This document shows positions 24,489 to 33,581 of a DNA stretch of 64,000 nucleotides, piece by piece. A program made the translations under genes and the position numbers. How positions within the stretch are numbered: the first letter of the stretch is position 1; every line of letters begins with the position of its first letter. A model generated the notes under the pieces. That model saw only the letters and a program-made list of their open reading frames with translations. It was not told where the DNA came from and did no database searches. The stretch comes from Palsa-504 sp963834685 (lineage in GTDB: Bacteria; Actinomycetota; Actinomycetes; Streptosporangiales; Streptosporangiaceae), in assembly GCA_963834685.1 (NCBI GenBank), contig CAWICW010000024.1, forward strand, positions 11,102-75,101, read 5' to 3'.

Positions 24489-25589
24489 CTAGCCGACGAC
24501 GAGCAGCTCTCGCGGAGTGTTGTTGAGCCGCTCGCAGCCGCTGGCGGTACAGACCACGATGTCCTCGATCCGCGCCCCGTTCGGGCCGGGGTAGATCCCG
24601 GGCTCCACCGAGAACGCCATGCCCGGCTCGAGCACCTCGCCGTTGCCGGCCACAATGTACGGGTCCTCGTGCGCCTCCAGCCCGATCCCGTGCCCGGTCC
24701 GGTGGAAGAACGCGTCACCGTACCCGGCCACGGTGATCGGCTCGCGCGCGGCGGCGTCGATCGACTCCGCCGTCACCCCCGGACGCACCGCGGCGCAGGC
24801 GGCCTCCTGGGCGTCGTAGAGCACCTTGTAGTAGGCGGCGAACTCGGCGGGCGGCTCGCCGATCGCGTAGGTCCGGGTGCTGTCCGAGCAGTATCCGGAC
24901 GGCATCGTGCCGCCGATGTCCACGACCACCGCGTCGCCGGGCTCCAGGACCCGGTCCGACACCTCGTGGTGCGGGCTGGCGGCGTTAGGCCCGGAGGCCA
25001 CGATCACGAAGTCCACCGTGGCGTGCCCCTCAGCCAGGATGGCCTCGGTGATCGCCGAGCCCACCTGGCGCTCGGTCAGCCCGGGCCGCAGCCAGCCGGG
25101 GACCCGCGCGTGCACCCGGTCGATGGCCTCCCCCGCCTCGCGCAGCGCCGCGACCTCGGCGGGAGTCTTCCTGATCCGCAGCGGCCGCAGCGCGCCGCTG
25201 GCCAGCCCCTGCCGCACGCCGGGCAGTGCGTCACGGAACCTCAGCACGAACAGGGCCCACATCCGGTCGGACACGCCGACGGCCGAGACGCTCCCGAGCA
25301 GGCCGCCCACCATGGCGAACGGGTCTGCTGTTTCCTCCCAGGCGACGATCTCCAGGCCGAGCGAGCCGGCCGGGGAGGCCTGCGCGGCGGGCAGCTCCAG
25401 CCGCGGCACGAACAGCGCCGGGTCGCCCTGCGCCGGGACGACCAGGCAGGTCAGGCGTTCCAGCTGCTTGGCGTCGTAGCCGGTGACGTAGCGCAGGTCC
25501 GGGCCGGGGGTCAGCAGCACGGCGTCCAGGCCGACGGCGCGCACGGAGTCGCGGACGAGTTCGAGGCGGCTGGCGGGGTACAGTTCCAC
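24489..25589 (-). CDS. M24-family metallopeptidase (Xaa-Pro aminopeptidase-like)
   Basis: A 366-residue pita-bread-fold peptidase removing N-terminal residues, probably before proline. N-terminal creatinase domain (VLLTPGPDLRYVTGYDAKQL). All five expected metal ligands are visible in the catalytic half: D in VVVDIGG, D in YCSDSTRTY, H in RTGHGIGLEAHE, E in FSVEPGIY and E in ARIEDIVV. The start is GTG at 25589. It begins 9 nt after the exonuclease stop, so the two are likely co-transcribed. Confidence 0.92.
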   Translation of the reverse strand: MELYPASRLELVRDSVRAVGLDAVLLTPGPDLRYVTGYDAKQLERLTCLVVPAQGDPALFVPRLELPAAQASPAGSLGLEIVAWEETADPFAMVGGLLGSVSAVGVSDRMWALFVLRFRDALPGVRQGLASGALRPLRIRKTPAEVAALREAGEAIDRVHARVPGWLRPGLTERQVGSAITEAILAEGHATVDFVIVASGPNAASPHHEVSDRVLEPGDAVVVDIGGTMPSGYCSDSTRTYAIGEPPAEFAAYYKVLYDAQEAACAAVRPGVTAESIDAAAREPITVAGYGDAFFHRTGHGIGLEAHEDPYIVAGNGEVLEPGMAFSVEPGIYPGPNGARIEDIVVCTASGCERLNNTPRELLVVG

Positions 25590-25598
25590 GACTCCACC

Positions 25599-26504
25599 CT
25601 AAGACCGGGACACGGCGCTGAGAAACCGGCTCAGGGACGAGCCCAGTCCCCACCGCTCGCCGAGCTCCTTCAGCTCGTCGGCATCTGGCGGCACGGCGGG
25701 CAGCTGCCCGTTAACCGGGGGCAGCGGCGCGTTGTCCGCCACCTTGACGACCGACATGGCGATGTCCAGGTAGCCGCGGGCCTTCTCGAGCTTCTCCCGG
25801 CTGCCCCGCGGAAACCCGCCGTGCCCGGCGTCCAGCGCGGTGGTGATGCCCTCCACGCTGCCGAACGCCCGGATCAGCGCGCCCGCGGTCTTCTCCCCCA
25901 CGCCCGGCACGCCGGGCAGGCCGTCGCTCGGGTCGCCGCGCAGCGCGGCGAAGTCGGCGTACGCGCGGCCCGGGATGTCGTACTTGGCGCTCACCGCCGC
26001 CTCGTCGATCACGTCGAGGTTGAGCAGGCCGCGGACGGTGTAGATGACCCGGATACCGCGGGCGTCGTCGACCAGCTGGAACAGGTCCCGGTCGCCGGTC
26101 ACCACGTCGACCGGGTCGGGTGAGCGGGCGGCCAGGGTGCCGATCACGTCATCAGCCTCGAACCCCGGCTGCCCGGCGATGACCAGCCCCGAGGCCAGCA
26201 ACACCTCCTCGATCAGCGGGACCTGCGCGGCCAGCGCGGCCGGGACCTCCTCGCCGCCGTCGGCGGCCAGGCGGTGCGCCTTGTAGGAGGGCACAGCCGC
26301 GACCCGGAAGGCCGGCCGCCAGTCCGCATCCCAGCACGCGACGAGCCGCGCTGGTTGCCGGGCCCGGACCAGCCGGGTGATCATGTCGAGCAGTCCGCGC
26401 ACGGCGTTGACTGGCGTGCCGTCCGGTGCCCGGACCGTATCCGGGACCCCGAAGAACGCCCGGAAGTACAGCGAGGCCGTATCCAGCAACATCAGCGAGC
26501 CCAC
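25599..26504 (-). CDS. 5'-3' exonuclease (PolA N-terminal domain-like, stand-alone)
   Basis: A 301-residue structure-specific nuclease equivalent to the 5'-nuclease domain of DNA polymerase I. Active-site carboxylate motifs: LLDTASLYFRAF, ACWDADWRPAFR, FEADDVIGTLA, TGDRDLFQLV, and the H3TH region RGDPSDGLPGVPGVGEKTAG. No polymerase domain. The start GTG at 26504 is preceded by AGGATG; ATG at 26492 is an alternative. Probably acts in repair or RNA-primer removal. Upstream of and close to the M24 peptidase gene. Confidence 0.92.
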   Translation of the reverse strand: MGSLMLLDTASLYFRAFFGVPDTVRAPDGTPVNAVRGLLDMITRLVRARQPARLVACWDADWRPAFRVAAVPSYKAHRLAADGGEEVPAALAAQVPLIEEVLLASGLVIAGQPGFEADDVIGTLAARSPDPVDVVTGDRDLFQLVDDARGIRVIYTVRGLLNLDVIDEAAVSAKYDIPGRAYADFAALRGDPSDGLPGVPGVGEKTAGALIRAFGSVEGITTALDAGHGGFPRGSREKLEKARGYLDIAMSVVKVADNAPLPPVNGQLPAVPPDADELKELGERWGLGSSLSRFLSAVSRS

Positions 26505-26534
26505 GCTGCCATCCTGCCACGCTGGCCAGTCGGC

Positions 26535-27095
26535 TCAGGACAACAGTACGACCTTGCCGTCCACGATCCTGATCTGTTTCTTGGGCAGCGGGCTGGGCGC
26601 CGGACCGGCCACCACCGCGCCGTTGGTGATCTTGAACCGGCTGCCGTGGCAGGGACAGTCGATGGTGCCGCCGGTCACCTCGTTGACCACGCAGCCCACG
26701 TGCGTGCACACCGCGCTGAACGCCCGGTACTGCCCGCGGGCGGGCTGAGTCACCACCACCCGCGCCGCGGTGAAGATCGTGCCGCCGCCCACCGGGATCG
26801 CCCCCGCGGCGCCGAGCACCACCTCTTTGGCCGCGGGCGCCTGCTTCGGCGCGGCGCTGCTCGGCATCGGGCCCGTCGATGCCGGGCCGGCTGAGGGGCC
26901 CATGGCCATGGCCGACGGCGCCGCGGCGCCCTGCGGCGGCACCCCGGCCTCGTCGGCGGCGTAGGGCACGGCCGCAGTGCTGCAGCCGGCCAGCGTTCCG
27001 CCCAGGCCCGCCAGGCCCACCGCGCCGAGCAGCACCCCGCGCCGGGTCGGCTGGGACTCCCCCTGCCGAGATCTGGCAGTACCCATCTCCGGCAT
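26535..27095 (-). CDS. Rieske [2Fe-2S] lipoprotein
   Basis: A 186-residue exported iron-sulfur protein. A twin-arginine motif (PTRRGVLLGAVG) precedes a lipobox LAGC, so it is likely Tat-exported and lipid-anchored. An Ala/Pro/Met-rich linker follows. The Rieske domain carries both cluster motifs, CTHVGC and CPCHGS, spaced as usual. Actinomycetes encode several such small Rieske proteins of unknown partner; nothing here ties it to the bc1 complex. The start is ATG at 27095, with GAAGGA upstream. Confidence 0.92.
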   Translation of the reverse strand: MPEMGTARSRQGESQPTRRGVLLGAVGLAGLGGTLAGCSTAAVPYAADEAGVPPQGAAAPSAMAMGPSAGPASTGPMPSSAAPKQAPAAKEVVLGAAGAIPVGGGTIFTAARVVVTQPARGQYRAFSAVCTHVGCVVNEVTGGTIDCPCHGSRFKITNGAVVAGPAPSPLPKKQIRIVDGKVVLLS

Positions 27096-27205
27096 CGACC
27101 GTCCTTCGCTCGTCCGAGTGGAAATCCCCGCGGATCCACTCTGGCGGACCGCGGCGTGACCACGCCCGGTGACGGCCGGTCTTGTAATGGCCCCGTAAGC
27201 CTCCG

Positions 27206-27478
27206 TTAAGGCTGGGTGGGCGTAGGCAGTCCGGGCGTGCTCTCGGGCCAGCGGGCGACCAGCGCGCGGATCCGGTCCGCAGCCTGCGGCAGGGTCAGGC
27301 CACGGCCGACCGCCACCCCCAGCAGGTAGGCGGTCAGCGGGGCGGCCGGCCGGTCCACGGCGTGGGCCACGTCCCGCGCCAGGTCCAGCACGGCCTTGGT
27401 CTCCGCGGTGCTCAGCGGGCCCGGATCGAGCCCGAGGTCACCGCCGACCGCCGCCGTCCACTGCTCCAGGATGCTCAT
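27206..27478 (-). CDS. DUF6457-type small protein (molybdopterin-associated)
   Basis: A 90-residue helical protein (LEQWTAAVGGDLGLDPGPLS, LDLARDVAHAVDRPAAPLTA). It matches the small actinobacterial domain I know as DUF6457, often encoded beside or fused to MobA. A mobA gene lies 1.1 kb away. Role unknown; an accessory function in molybdenum cofactor synthesis is inferred. ATG 27478 is 7 nt after TAGGCT, so a leaderless start is likely. Confidence 0.65.
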   Translation of the reverse strand: MSILEQWTAAVGGDLGLDPGPLSTAETKAVLDLARDVAHAVDRPAAPLTAYLLGVAVGRGLTLPQAADRIRALVARWPESTPGLPTPTQP

Positions 27479-27604
27479 GACCGTCAGCCTAGGGCCCGGG
27501 CAGCGTAGAGCCCAGGTTCAGGGCAGCAGCTCGCCGTCGGCCCGCAGGACCTGGCCGGTCGCTGCCTTTTAGAGATCCTCGATCGCTGAAGATATCGTCA
27601 GACC

Positions 27605-28588
27605 GTGAGGGGAACCGATCGGCACGAGCACGGCCCGGCGCCCGGCGCGGACGCGCGCTGGCTGTCCGGCGCGCTCGCGCTGATCCTGGCCTTCATGGCC
27701 GGCGAGGTGGTGGCGGGCCTGGCCGCGCACTCGCTGGCGCTGATCTCCGACGCCGCGCACATGCTGACCGACGCCGCGTCGATCGCGCTGGTGCTCGTCA
27801 CCGCGCGGCTGGCCGCGCGGCCACCGATGGGCGGGTACACCTACGGGCTGAAGCGCGCCGAGATCCTGTCCGCCCAGGCCAACGGGATTACCCTGGTCCT
27901 GCTCGCGATCTGGCTCGGCTACACGGCGATCCGCCGTCTGGTGACGCCGCCCGTCGTGAACGGCGGGACGGTACTCGGCGTGGCGCTGGCCGGCGTCGCG
28001 GTGAACGTCGCCGCGGCGATGCTCATCGCGCGCGCCGGGGGCCGCGGCCAGCCGCGCAGCCTCAACCTGGCGGGCGCGTTCAAGCACGTCGTCACCGACC
28101 TGTACGCGTTCATCGCCACGGCGGTGGCCGGGCTGGTCATCCTGGTGGCCGGGTTCTACCGGGCCGATGCGATCGCCACTATGGTCGTGGTGGTGCTGAT
28201 GCTGCAGGCGGGATCCGGGTTGCTCAAGGACTCGGGGCGGATCTTCCTCGAGGCCGCGCCGGCCGGGCTGCCGCCCGCCGCCGTGGGCGCGGCGATGGCC
28301 GACCGGCCGCATGTGTGCGAGGTCCACGACCTGCACATCTGGGAGATCACCTCGGGCCTGCCCGCCGCTTCCGCACACGTGCTGGTCGCGCCGGGCTCGG
28401 ACTGCCACGCGGTGCGGGCCGACCTCGAGGCCTTCCTGTCCCGCGAGTACGGCATCACCCACGCGACCCTCCAGGTCGACCACGCGGCCTCGCCGTCCAG
28501 CCCGGCCGCGGTGGTCCGGGGCGTCCCTGAGGCCGAACCGCACTGTGACGACGCGCACGGCCCCGCCTACCGCCCCGGCGACGCATAA
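27605..28588 (+). CDS. Cation diffusion facilitator (CzcD-like) metal exporter
   Basis: A 327-residue membrane exporter for divalent metal such as Zn. Six hydrophobic segments are visible. Metal-site motifs HMLTDAASIAL in TM2 and KHVVTDLYAF in TM5 have the H-x3-D arrangement. The C-terminal cytosolic domain contains VHDLHIWEITSGLPAASAHV, the CDF family signature. The tail is short and His/Cys/Asp-containing (EPHCDDAHG). The start is GTG at 27605. Convergent with mobA (3-nt gap between stops). Confidence 0.92.
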   Translation: MRGTDRHEHGPAPGADARWLSGALALILAFMAGEVVAGLAAHSLALISDAAHMLTDAASIALVLVTARLAARPPMGGYTYGLKRAEILSAQANGITLVLLAIWLGYTAIRRLVTPPVVNGGTVLGVALAGVAVNVAAAMLIARAGGRGQPRSLNLAGAFKHVVTDLYAFIATAVAGLVILVAGFYRADAIATMVVVVLMLQAGSGLLKDSGRIFLEAAPAGLPPAAVGAAMADRPHVCEVHDLHIWEITSGLPAASAHVLVAPGSDCHAVRADLEAFLSREYGITHATLQVDHAASPSSPAAVVRGVPEAEPHCDDAHGPAYRPGDA

Positions 28589-28591
28589 CGG

Positions 28592-29206
28592 CTACGGCGC
28601 CCAGCCGCGCGCCCGGTCCAGGTCCTCGGGCGTGTCACAGTCCAGCCAGGGCGGCGGCTCGCCCGGCGCGGGGGCCAGGCGGACCAGGACCGGAGCGAGC
28701 GGGCCGAGCAGGCCGCCCAGCGAGGTCCCCTGGTAGCCGACCACCGCGCGCCGCAGGATCTGCGTCTGCCAGCAGCCGGCCAGCCACTGCGGCCGCCCCG
28801 CTTCGTCGGCGAGCACCGCGCCGTGCCGCCCGGCGGCTGCCCGGTGCAGCGCGGCGAGATGAGCGGGCCGCAGGAACGGCAGGTCGGCGGCGAGCACCGC
28901 CACCCAGGGCGGCGACGCCTCGGCGAGCCCTCGCCGCAGCGCGGGTACCGGCCCGGCGCCCGGCGGCTCCTCGCAGGCGAACGACACCCCGTCCAGTCCG
29001 GGTCTCTCCGGCCCGACCACGACGATCTGCCGGGCCCCGGCCTCGGTCCCGGCCGCCACTACCGCGCCGATGAGAGTGCGGCCGCCGACTACCAGGCCGG
29101 GCTTATCACGCCCGCCGAGCCTGGTCCCCCTGCCGCCAGCGAGAATAATCACGCCGAACGGACCCGGGCTCACACGGTCGTCGCCCGTTCGAGCCGCGGG
29201 TGGCAT
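28592..29206 (-). CDS. mobA: Molybdenum cofactor guanylyltransferase MobA
   Basis: Attaches GMP to molybdopterin, giving the guanine dinucleotide cofactor; 204 residues. Nucleotide-binding motif IILAGGRGTRLGGRDKPGLV at the N-terminus, VLAADLPFLRPAHLAAL (metal-binding D), and WLDCDTPEDLDRAR at the end are diagnostic. The start is uncertain between ATG 29206 and GTG 29173. It follows moaA by 18 nt, so both are probably one transcript. Confidence 0.88.
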   Translation of the reverse strand: MPPAARTGDDRVSPGPFGVIILAGGRGTRLGGRDKPGLVVGGRTLIGAVVAAGTEAGARQIVVVGPERPGLDGVSFACEEPPGAGPVPALRRGLAEASPPWVAVLAADLPFLRPAHLAALHRAAAGRHGAVLADEAGRPQWLAGCWQTQILRRAVVGYQGTSLGGLLGPLAPVLVRLAPAPGEPPPWLDCDTPEDLDRARGWAP

Positions 29207-29224
29207 CGCGCCGGCAACCGCTAG

Positions 29225-30214
29225 TCAGCCGCCGATGGCGGACATGGGGCGGTCAGGCTGCAGGAAAGACGGGTCGTTGATGCCGTGGCCCGGCAGCTTC
29301 ACCGCGACCGCCCGCCGCCACCGGTCCGCGAGGTCGGCGTCGCTCGCGCCCGCCCGCAGCGGGTTGCGCAGGTCGCTCTCGGTCCGGGCGAACAGGCAGT
29401 TCCTCACCTGGCCGTCGGCGGTCAGCCGGACCCGGTCGCAGTTGCCGCAGAACGGCCGGGTGACCGAGGCGATCACGCCGACCCGGGCCGGGCCGCCGTC
29501 CACCAGGAACGCCTCGGCGGGCGTCGAGCCGCGCTTATGCGGGTCGTCGGGGGTAAGAGAGAACTCGCGGCCGAGCGCGGCCAGGATCTCGTCCGCGGTC
29601 ACCATCTCGGCGCGCTTCCAGCCGTGCTGCGCGTCCAGCGGCATCTGCTCGATGAAGCGCAGCTCGTAGCCGTGATCGAGGCAGAACCGCAGCAGCGGCG
29701 CGGCCTCGTCGTCGTTGAGGTCGCGCATCAGCACCGCGTTGACCTTGACCGGGGTCAGGCCCGCCTCGGCCGCGGCGGCCAGTCCGTCCAGCACGTCGGG
29801 CATCCGGTCCCGCCGGGCCAGCTTGCGGAACGTCTCCGGCCGCAGCGTGTCCAGCGACACGTTGATCCGGTCGAGCCCGGCGGCGTGCAGCGCCGCCGCG
29901 GTGCGGGCGAGGCCGATCGCGTTGGTGGTGAGCGAGATCTCCGGGCGCGGGTCCAGCTCCGCGGTCCGCGCGATGATCCGGGCCAGGCCCCGGCGCAGCA
30001 ACGGCTCGCCGCCGGTGAACCGGACCTCGCGGACGCCGAGCAGTTCGACCGCGACCCGGATCAGCCGCACCACCTCGTCGTCGGTGAGCAGCTCGGGCGA
30101 GGGCAGCCAGTCGAGTCCTTCGGGCGGCATGCAGTACGCGCACCGCAGGTTGCACCGATCGGTGAGCGACACGCGCAGATCGGTTGCGACCCGACCGAAG
30201 GAGTCAGCCAGCAT
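29225..30214 (-). CDS. moaA: GTP 3',8-cyclase MoaA
   Basis: Radical-SAM enzyme of the first molybdopterin step, 329 residues. The N-terminal cluster motif is CNLRCAYC and the C-terminal second-cluster motif is FCGNCDRVRLTADGQVRNCL. FTGGEPLLRRGL binds SAM, and the protein ends with the functionally needed Gly-Gly. All key cysteines are present. The ATG at 30214 lies 6 nt after TAGGCT, suggesting a leaderless mRNA. Operon with mobA. Confidence 0.96.
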   Translation of the reverse strand: MLADSFGRVATDLRVSLTDRCNLRCAYCMPPEGLDWLPSPELLTDDEVVRLIRVAVELLGVREVRFTGGEPLLRRGLARIIARTAELDPRPEISLTTNAIGLARTAAALHAAGLDRINVSLDTLRPETFRKLARRDRMPDVLDGLAAAAEAGLTPVKVNAVLMRDLNDDEAAPLLRFCLDHGYELRFIEQMPLDAQHGWKRAEMVTADEILAALGREFSLTPDDPHKRGSTPAEAFLVDGGPARVGVIASVTRPFCGNCDRVRLTADGQVRNCLFARTESDLRNPLRAGASDADLADRWRRAVAVKLPGHGINDPSFLQPDRPMSAIGG

Positions 30215-30252
30215 CGCCCTAGCCTATGCGCACTATCGGTCCCGGCTGATGC

Positions 30253-30678
30253 TTACCGGCGGACCATGCCGTAGGCGCGTTCGGCCCGGATGCTGACGAC
30301 CAGCCGCCGGTCGCGGACCATGGCCGTTCGGTAGTCGTCCCAGTCAGGGTGTTCGCCCTGCACCGCGCGGTACAGGTCGATCAGTTCCTCGACGGCCGCG
30401 TCATCCGGATCGCGGGCCACCGCCGACAGTTCGGCGTGCCCGTCGACCACGACGTAGGACCAGAAGTCACCGCTGGTGACGTGGAAGCTGGCCCGCGGGT
30501 CGCGGCGCAGGTTGGCCGTCTTGGCCCGGTCGTCAGTGGTGGAGATCCGGATGGTCTGGGTCCCCGCGTCCCAGCCGTAGTTCACGTTGGACAGCTGCGG
30601 CCACCCGTCTTTCCTGAGGGTGACCAGCACGCCCCGGCGCTGCGCGCCGATCAGCTCGGCAAACCCGTCCTCGATCAT
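30253..30678 (-). CDS. PPOX-class F420/FMN-dependent enzyme
   Basis: A 141-residue split-beta-barrel flavin/deazaflavin-binding protein. Family features: RRGVLVTLRKDGWPQLSNVN at the N-terminus, RISTTDDRAKTANLRRDPRA, and SVRAERAYGMV-like C-terminus (SIRAERAYGMVRR), characteristic of the actinobacterial TIGR03618 type. Substrate unknown. Its start is only 5 nt from the divergent ORF at 30684, so promoters of both must lie within each other's coding region. Confidence 0.85.
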   Translation of the reverse strand: MIEDGFAELIGAQRRGVLVTLRKDGWPQLSNVNYGWDAGTQTIRISTTDDRAKTANLRRDPRASFHVTSGDFWSYVVVDGHAELSAVARDPDDAAVEELIDLYRAVQGEHPDWDDYRTAMVRDRRLVVSIRAERAYGMVRR

Positions 30679-30683
30679 GCCCC

Positions 30684-30977
30684 GTGAACAACATCCGTCT
30701 CTGCGATGTTCCGGTCCGCCCCGACGGCGCGCCGTTCGACCCGTGGGCCCGGGTGCACACCCGGCTGGGAGCCCGGATCGGGCCGGCCATCCCCCGCTCC
30801 CTGCACATCACCGGTACGGTCGGCGAGTGGGAGGCCTGGACCCGCATGGCGTTCCCGGAAACCGGGAACTACGTGTTTCCCGCGGGCCTGGCCCCGGTGT
30901 ACATCGACCGGGACTGCGACCTCGGCGAGTACTGGGAACCGAACGTCTGGATCATCCATCAGGCGCGCCGCGGATAA
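30684..30977 (+). CDS. Hypothetical protein (97 residues)
   Basis: Aromatic-rich small protein (IRLCDVPVRPDGAPFDPWAR, GEWEAWTRMAFPETGNYVFP, DLGEYWEPNVWIIHQ) with no recognised domain. Composition and sequence style suggest a real, folded protein. The start is GTG at 30684. It is followed 26 nt later by the next gene. Function unknown. Confidence 0.6.
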   Translation: MNNIRLCDVPVRPDGAPFDPWARVHTRLGARIGPAIPRSLHITGTVGEWEAWTRMAFPETGNYVFPAGLAPVYIDRDCDLGEYWEPNVWIIHQARRG

Positions 30978-31003
30978 TGGCGGCCTGGAAGGGAGGAGTG
31001 CAG

Positions 31004-31429
31004 GTGACCTCGACTGATATCCCGTCGCTGCTGCGGCGCGGGGCCACGGCCGTGGCGGCCGGGCGGGTGGCGCTCGGCGTGACCGCCCTGGCCTGGCCGG
31101 CGGTCCCGGCCCGCCCGTGGGTGGGCGCGGCCGCGGATGACGTGGCGGCCCGGGTGTTCGGGCGCGCGCTGGGCGCGCGGGATCTCGCCCTGGGCCTCGG
31201 CGCGCTGGCCGCCCTGCAGGGCCCGGCGGCCGAAGCCGGATCGGCTCGCGCCTGGGTCGCCGCAGGCGCACTGTCGGACGCGCTGGACGTGGTGACCAGC
31301 CTGGCCTCGTGGCGCGAGCTGCCGCGGGTGACCCGGTGGCTGGTCGCGGCCTCGGCCGGCGGCGCGGCCCTGGTCGGCGCGGCCGGGGCTCTGGTCGCCG
31401 ACCGCGCCTCGCCGAGCCCGGATCGCTAG
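31004..31429 (+). CDS. Hypothetical integral membrane protein
   Basis: A 141-residue product. I set the start at GTG 31004 because GGGAGGAG lies 5 nt upstream. Four hydrophobic helices are visible (GRVALGVTALAWPAV, ALGARDLALGLGALAAL, AWVAAGALSDALDVVTSLAS, WLVAASAGGAALVGAAGALV). The G-R-x-x-L-G-x-x-x-L pattern near the N-terminus and LGARDLALG recall DUF4267-like proteins. Function unknown. Confidence 0.65.
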   Translation: MTSTDIPSLLRRGATAVAAGRVALGVTALAWPAVPARPWVGAAADDVAARVFGRALGARDLALGLGALAALQGPAAEAGSARAWVAAGALSDALDVVTSLASWRELPRVTRWLVAASAGGAALVGAAGALVADRASPSPDR

Positions 31430-31516
31430 CCAGGGGCGACCGGCCGCGCCCATGGGTAAGGGCGCGTGGCATCAGGTGCGCTTCCTGCAGGGGCACCTGG
31501 CCATGGAGCGACAGCC

Positions 31517-32488
31517 CTAGCCATCCAGCCAGTGCAGCCAGGCGCCGTGGCCGTCGGTGAAGGCCAGCGCCGTGCGGCCACCGCGGCCGAGCACGAACGT
31601 CCCTTCCCGGAAGGCGGTGAACGGCAGGCCGGGTACGACGCCGGGCGCCTCGTTGGACAACCAGGCGTCGGCCAGGTCGCGGACGGTTCGGGTGAACCGC
31701 TCCCGGTGCTCCGCGGCGACATAGGCCAGCACCGCGGAGTGGTAGATGACCAGGGTGACCCCGGCCGGGGCCCGGGCGGCCAGCGCGGGCAGGTCGGTGA
31801 GCAGGTCACCGCGGTAGACCGGCGGCGGGTCGCGGCGGGCGGCGGCGATCGCGGCGGCGAGCCGGTCCTCGCGGTCGCTTTCCCCGGGCCAGACCAGGCA
31901 GGACAGCCAGCGGACGTCGTCCTCGCGGGTGACATCCAGCGGGTTGAGGTCGAGCCCGGCCCGCCAGGCGATGGCCGGCAGCCGGGCTGGCAGCGGCACC
32001 GGCCCGCGCACGGCGCAGCGCAGCGTCGGCGCGTCCGGGTCTGAGCCGGCAATCCGGTGGCCGTCGTAGTCGTAGGAGTACCGGTCGAACAGCAGGGTCA
32101 GCCCGGCGCTGGCGCCCACCTCGATCAGCGCCAGCGGGCCGGGCAGTGCGGCGAGCGCGGGCAGCAGGGTGGCGCAGCGGGCGGGTTCGTTCGTCTGGGT
32201 GCGCCGGGCCAGCATCATCCGCGACAGGTCGGCCGCGTTCCGGCGGACCAGGGTCCGCAGCGTGCCGATATCGGGCGGGCCGTCCAGCAGGTACCTGGCC
32301 GTGGCGAACAGCAGGTTGGGCTGGCGCTTGGCCTGCGGCAGCGTGCCGAGGAACTCCAGGATCAGGCCGTCGTCGGCGACCGACGCGGCCAGTGTCTCGT
32401 ATACCGGGGAGCGTCCGCGCGCCTCCCGGCCGAACATCCGGTAGTTCTCCGCGGTGCTGCGCCGCGGGTCAAGACCGCCGATGCTCAT
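31517..32488 (-). CDS. DUF2332 family protein
   Basis: A 323-residue protein starting at ATG 32488, which removes 34 non-conserved residues from the longest frame. Signatures of DUF2332: ENYRMFGREARGRSPVYETL, LPQAKRQPNLLFATARYLL, and IEVGASAGLTLLFDRYSYDY, the last being a Rossmann-like methyltransferase motif I. YHSAVLAYV near the C-terminus also fits. Biochemical role unestablished; a SAM-dependent activity is possible. Divergent from the VOC gene. Confidence 0.85.
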   Translation of the reverse strand: MSIGGLDPRRSTAENYRMFGREARGRSPVYETLAASVADDGLILEFLGTLPQAKRQPNLLFATARYLLDGPPDIGTLRTLVRRNAADLSRMMLARRTQTNEPARCATLLPALAALPGPLALIEVGASAGLTLLFDRYSYDYDGHRIAGSDPDAPTLRCAVRGPVPLPARLPAIAWRAGLDLNPLDVTREDDVRWLSCLVWPGESDREDRLAAAIAAARRDPPPVYRGDLLTDLPALAARAPAGVTLVIYHSAVLAYVAAEHRERFTRTVRDLADAWLSNEAPGVVPGLPFTAFREGTFVLGRGGRTALAFTDGHGAWLHWLDG

Positions 32489-32555
32489 GTCACGGACGCT
32501 ACCCCGCGGCCCGGGGCGGTAGCGTCGTCCTGTCCGATGATCACCGGGAGGCCCA

Positions 32556-33290
32556 TTGACCGCCATCCTCGACCACCTCGCCATCGGCACGGCCGCGCTG
32601 ACCGACGGCTGGGACCTGTTCGGCGGGATCCTGGGTGGAACGTGGGTCTACGGCGACGGCTCCCCGGGCTTCTGGTGGGGTCAGCTGAGCTACGCCGCGG
32701 GGCCGAAGATCGAGCTGCTTACCCCCACCGGCGGCCCCGACGCGGCCTTCCTGGAGCGCTTCCTGGCCGCGCACGGTGCCGGCCCGCATCACTTCAACTT
32801 CATCGTCAGCGACATCGAGGCCACGCTGGACCGGATCCGGGCCCTCGGCATCGAGCCCGTCGGAGTCAACCTGGATAATCCGAGCTGGAAGGAGGCATTC
32901 CTGCACCCACGCAGCGCCCACGGGATCGTCATCCAGGTCGCCCAACAGGCCGGTGACCCGGACACCCCCGCGCCGCGGGGCCTGCCCGAGCCCGGGCCGC
33001 CGGCCCGCTTCGACCTGATCGTGCACCACGTCAGCGACCTGGACGGCGCGACGCGGCTGTTCCGCGAGGCCCTAGACGGCCAACTCGCCTCCGGTACCGA
33101 GGATGCCGCCGAGCTGACCTGGCCCGGCGGCCGCCGGCTCCGGCTGGTCCGCCAGGACGGCCTGGCCCGCGGCGGGGCGCTGCATCACGTCCGCTTTACC
33201 CGCGCCCTAGGCAGCTTCGGCGCCGACGACCGGGAGCGCGCGGCCCTGCTGGCCAAGCGGCTCGGCGTGACGGTCGAGCTGGCCGGCTAG
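32556..33290 (+). CDS. Glyoxalase/VOC-superfamily protein
   Basis: A 244-residue protein with two tandem VOC modules: ILDHLAIGTAALTDGWDLFG with HFNFIVSDIEATLDRIRALG in the first, and FDLIVHHVSDLDGATRLFRE with LHHVRFTRALGSF in the second. Potential metal ligands are the histidines of LDHLAIG, PHHFNF and HHVRF. The start is a TTG at 32556, preceded by GGGAGG; no ATG is available nearby. Resembles methylmalonyl-CoA epimerase-like VOC proteins, but the substrate is unknown. Confidence 0.85.
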   Translation: MTAILDHLAIGTAALTDGWDLFGGILGGTWVYGDGSPGFWWGQLSYAAGPKIELLTPTGGPDAAFLERFLAAHGAGPHHFNFIVSDIEATLDRIRALGIEPVGVNLDNPSWKEAFLHPRSAHGIVIQVAQQAGDPDTPAPRGLPEPGPPARFDLIVHHVSDLDGATRLFREALDGQLASGTEDAAELTWPGGRRLRLVRQDGLARGGALHHVRFTRALGSFGADDRERAALLAKRLGVTVELAG

Positions 33291-33581
33291 CGCCCCGGAT
33301 CCTTGGTCCCATATCGGTCGGCGGAGGCCAACACTGCGCCAGCACTGTGCCAGCACGGGCTCAGGACGCAGCAGCGGAACGCGGCGCCGAAATCGCCAGA
33401 TGTGACCCCAAGCGCGGCGCCGCACAGTCACGATGGTGTCGGAGGCAGAATCCGCCCAGCCAGGCGGCCTGCGGATCACCAGGCCGGGCGACCAAGTCGT
33501 CCGGGCACGCGCGACGACGATCCCTGCCGCCGGCAAACGGAGGCTCCAGCGGTCGGCCATAAACGACGCGGAAGGATCAGC

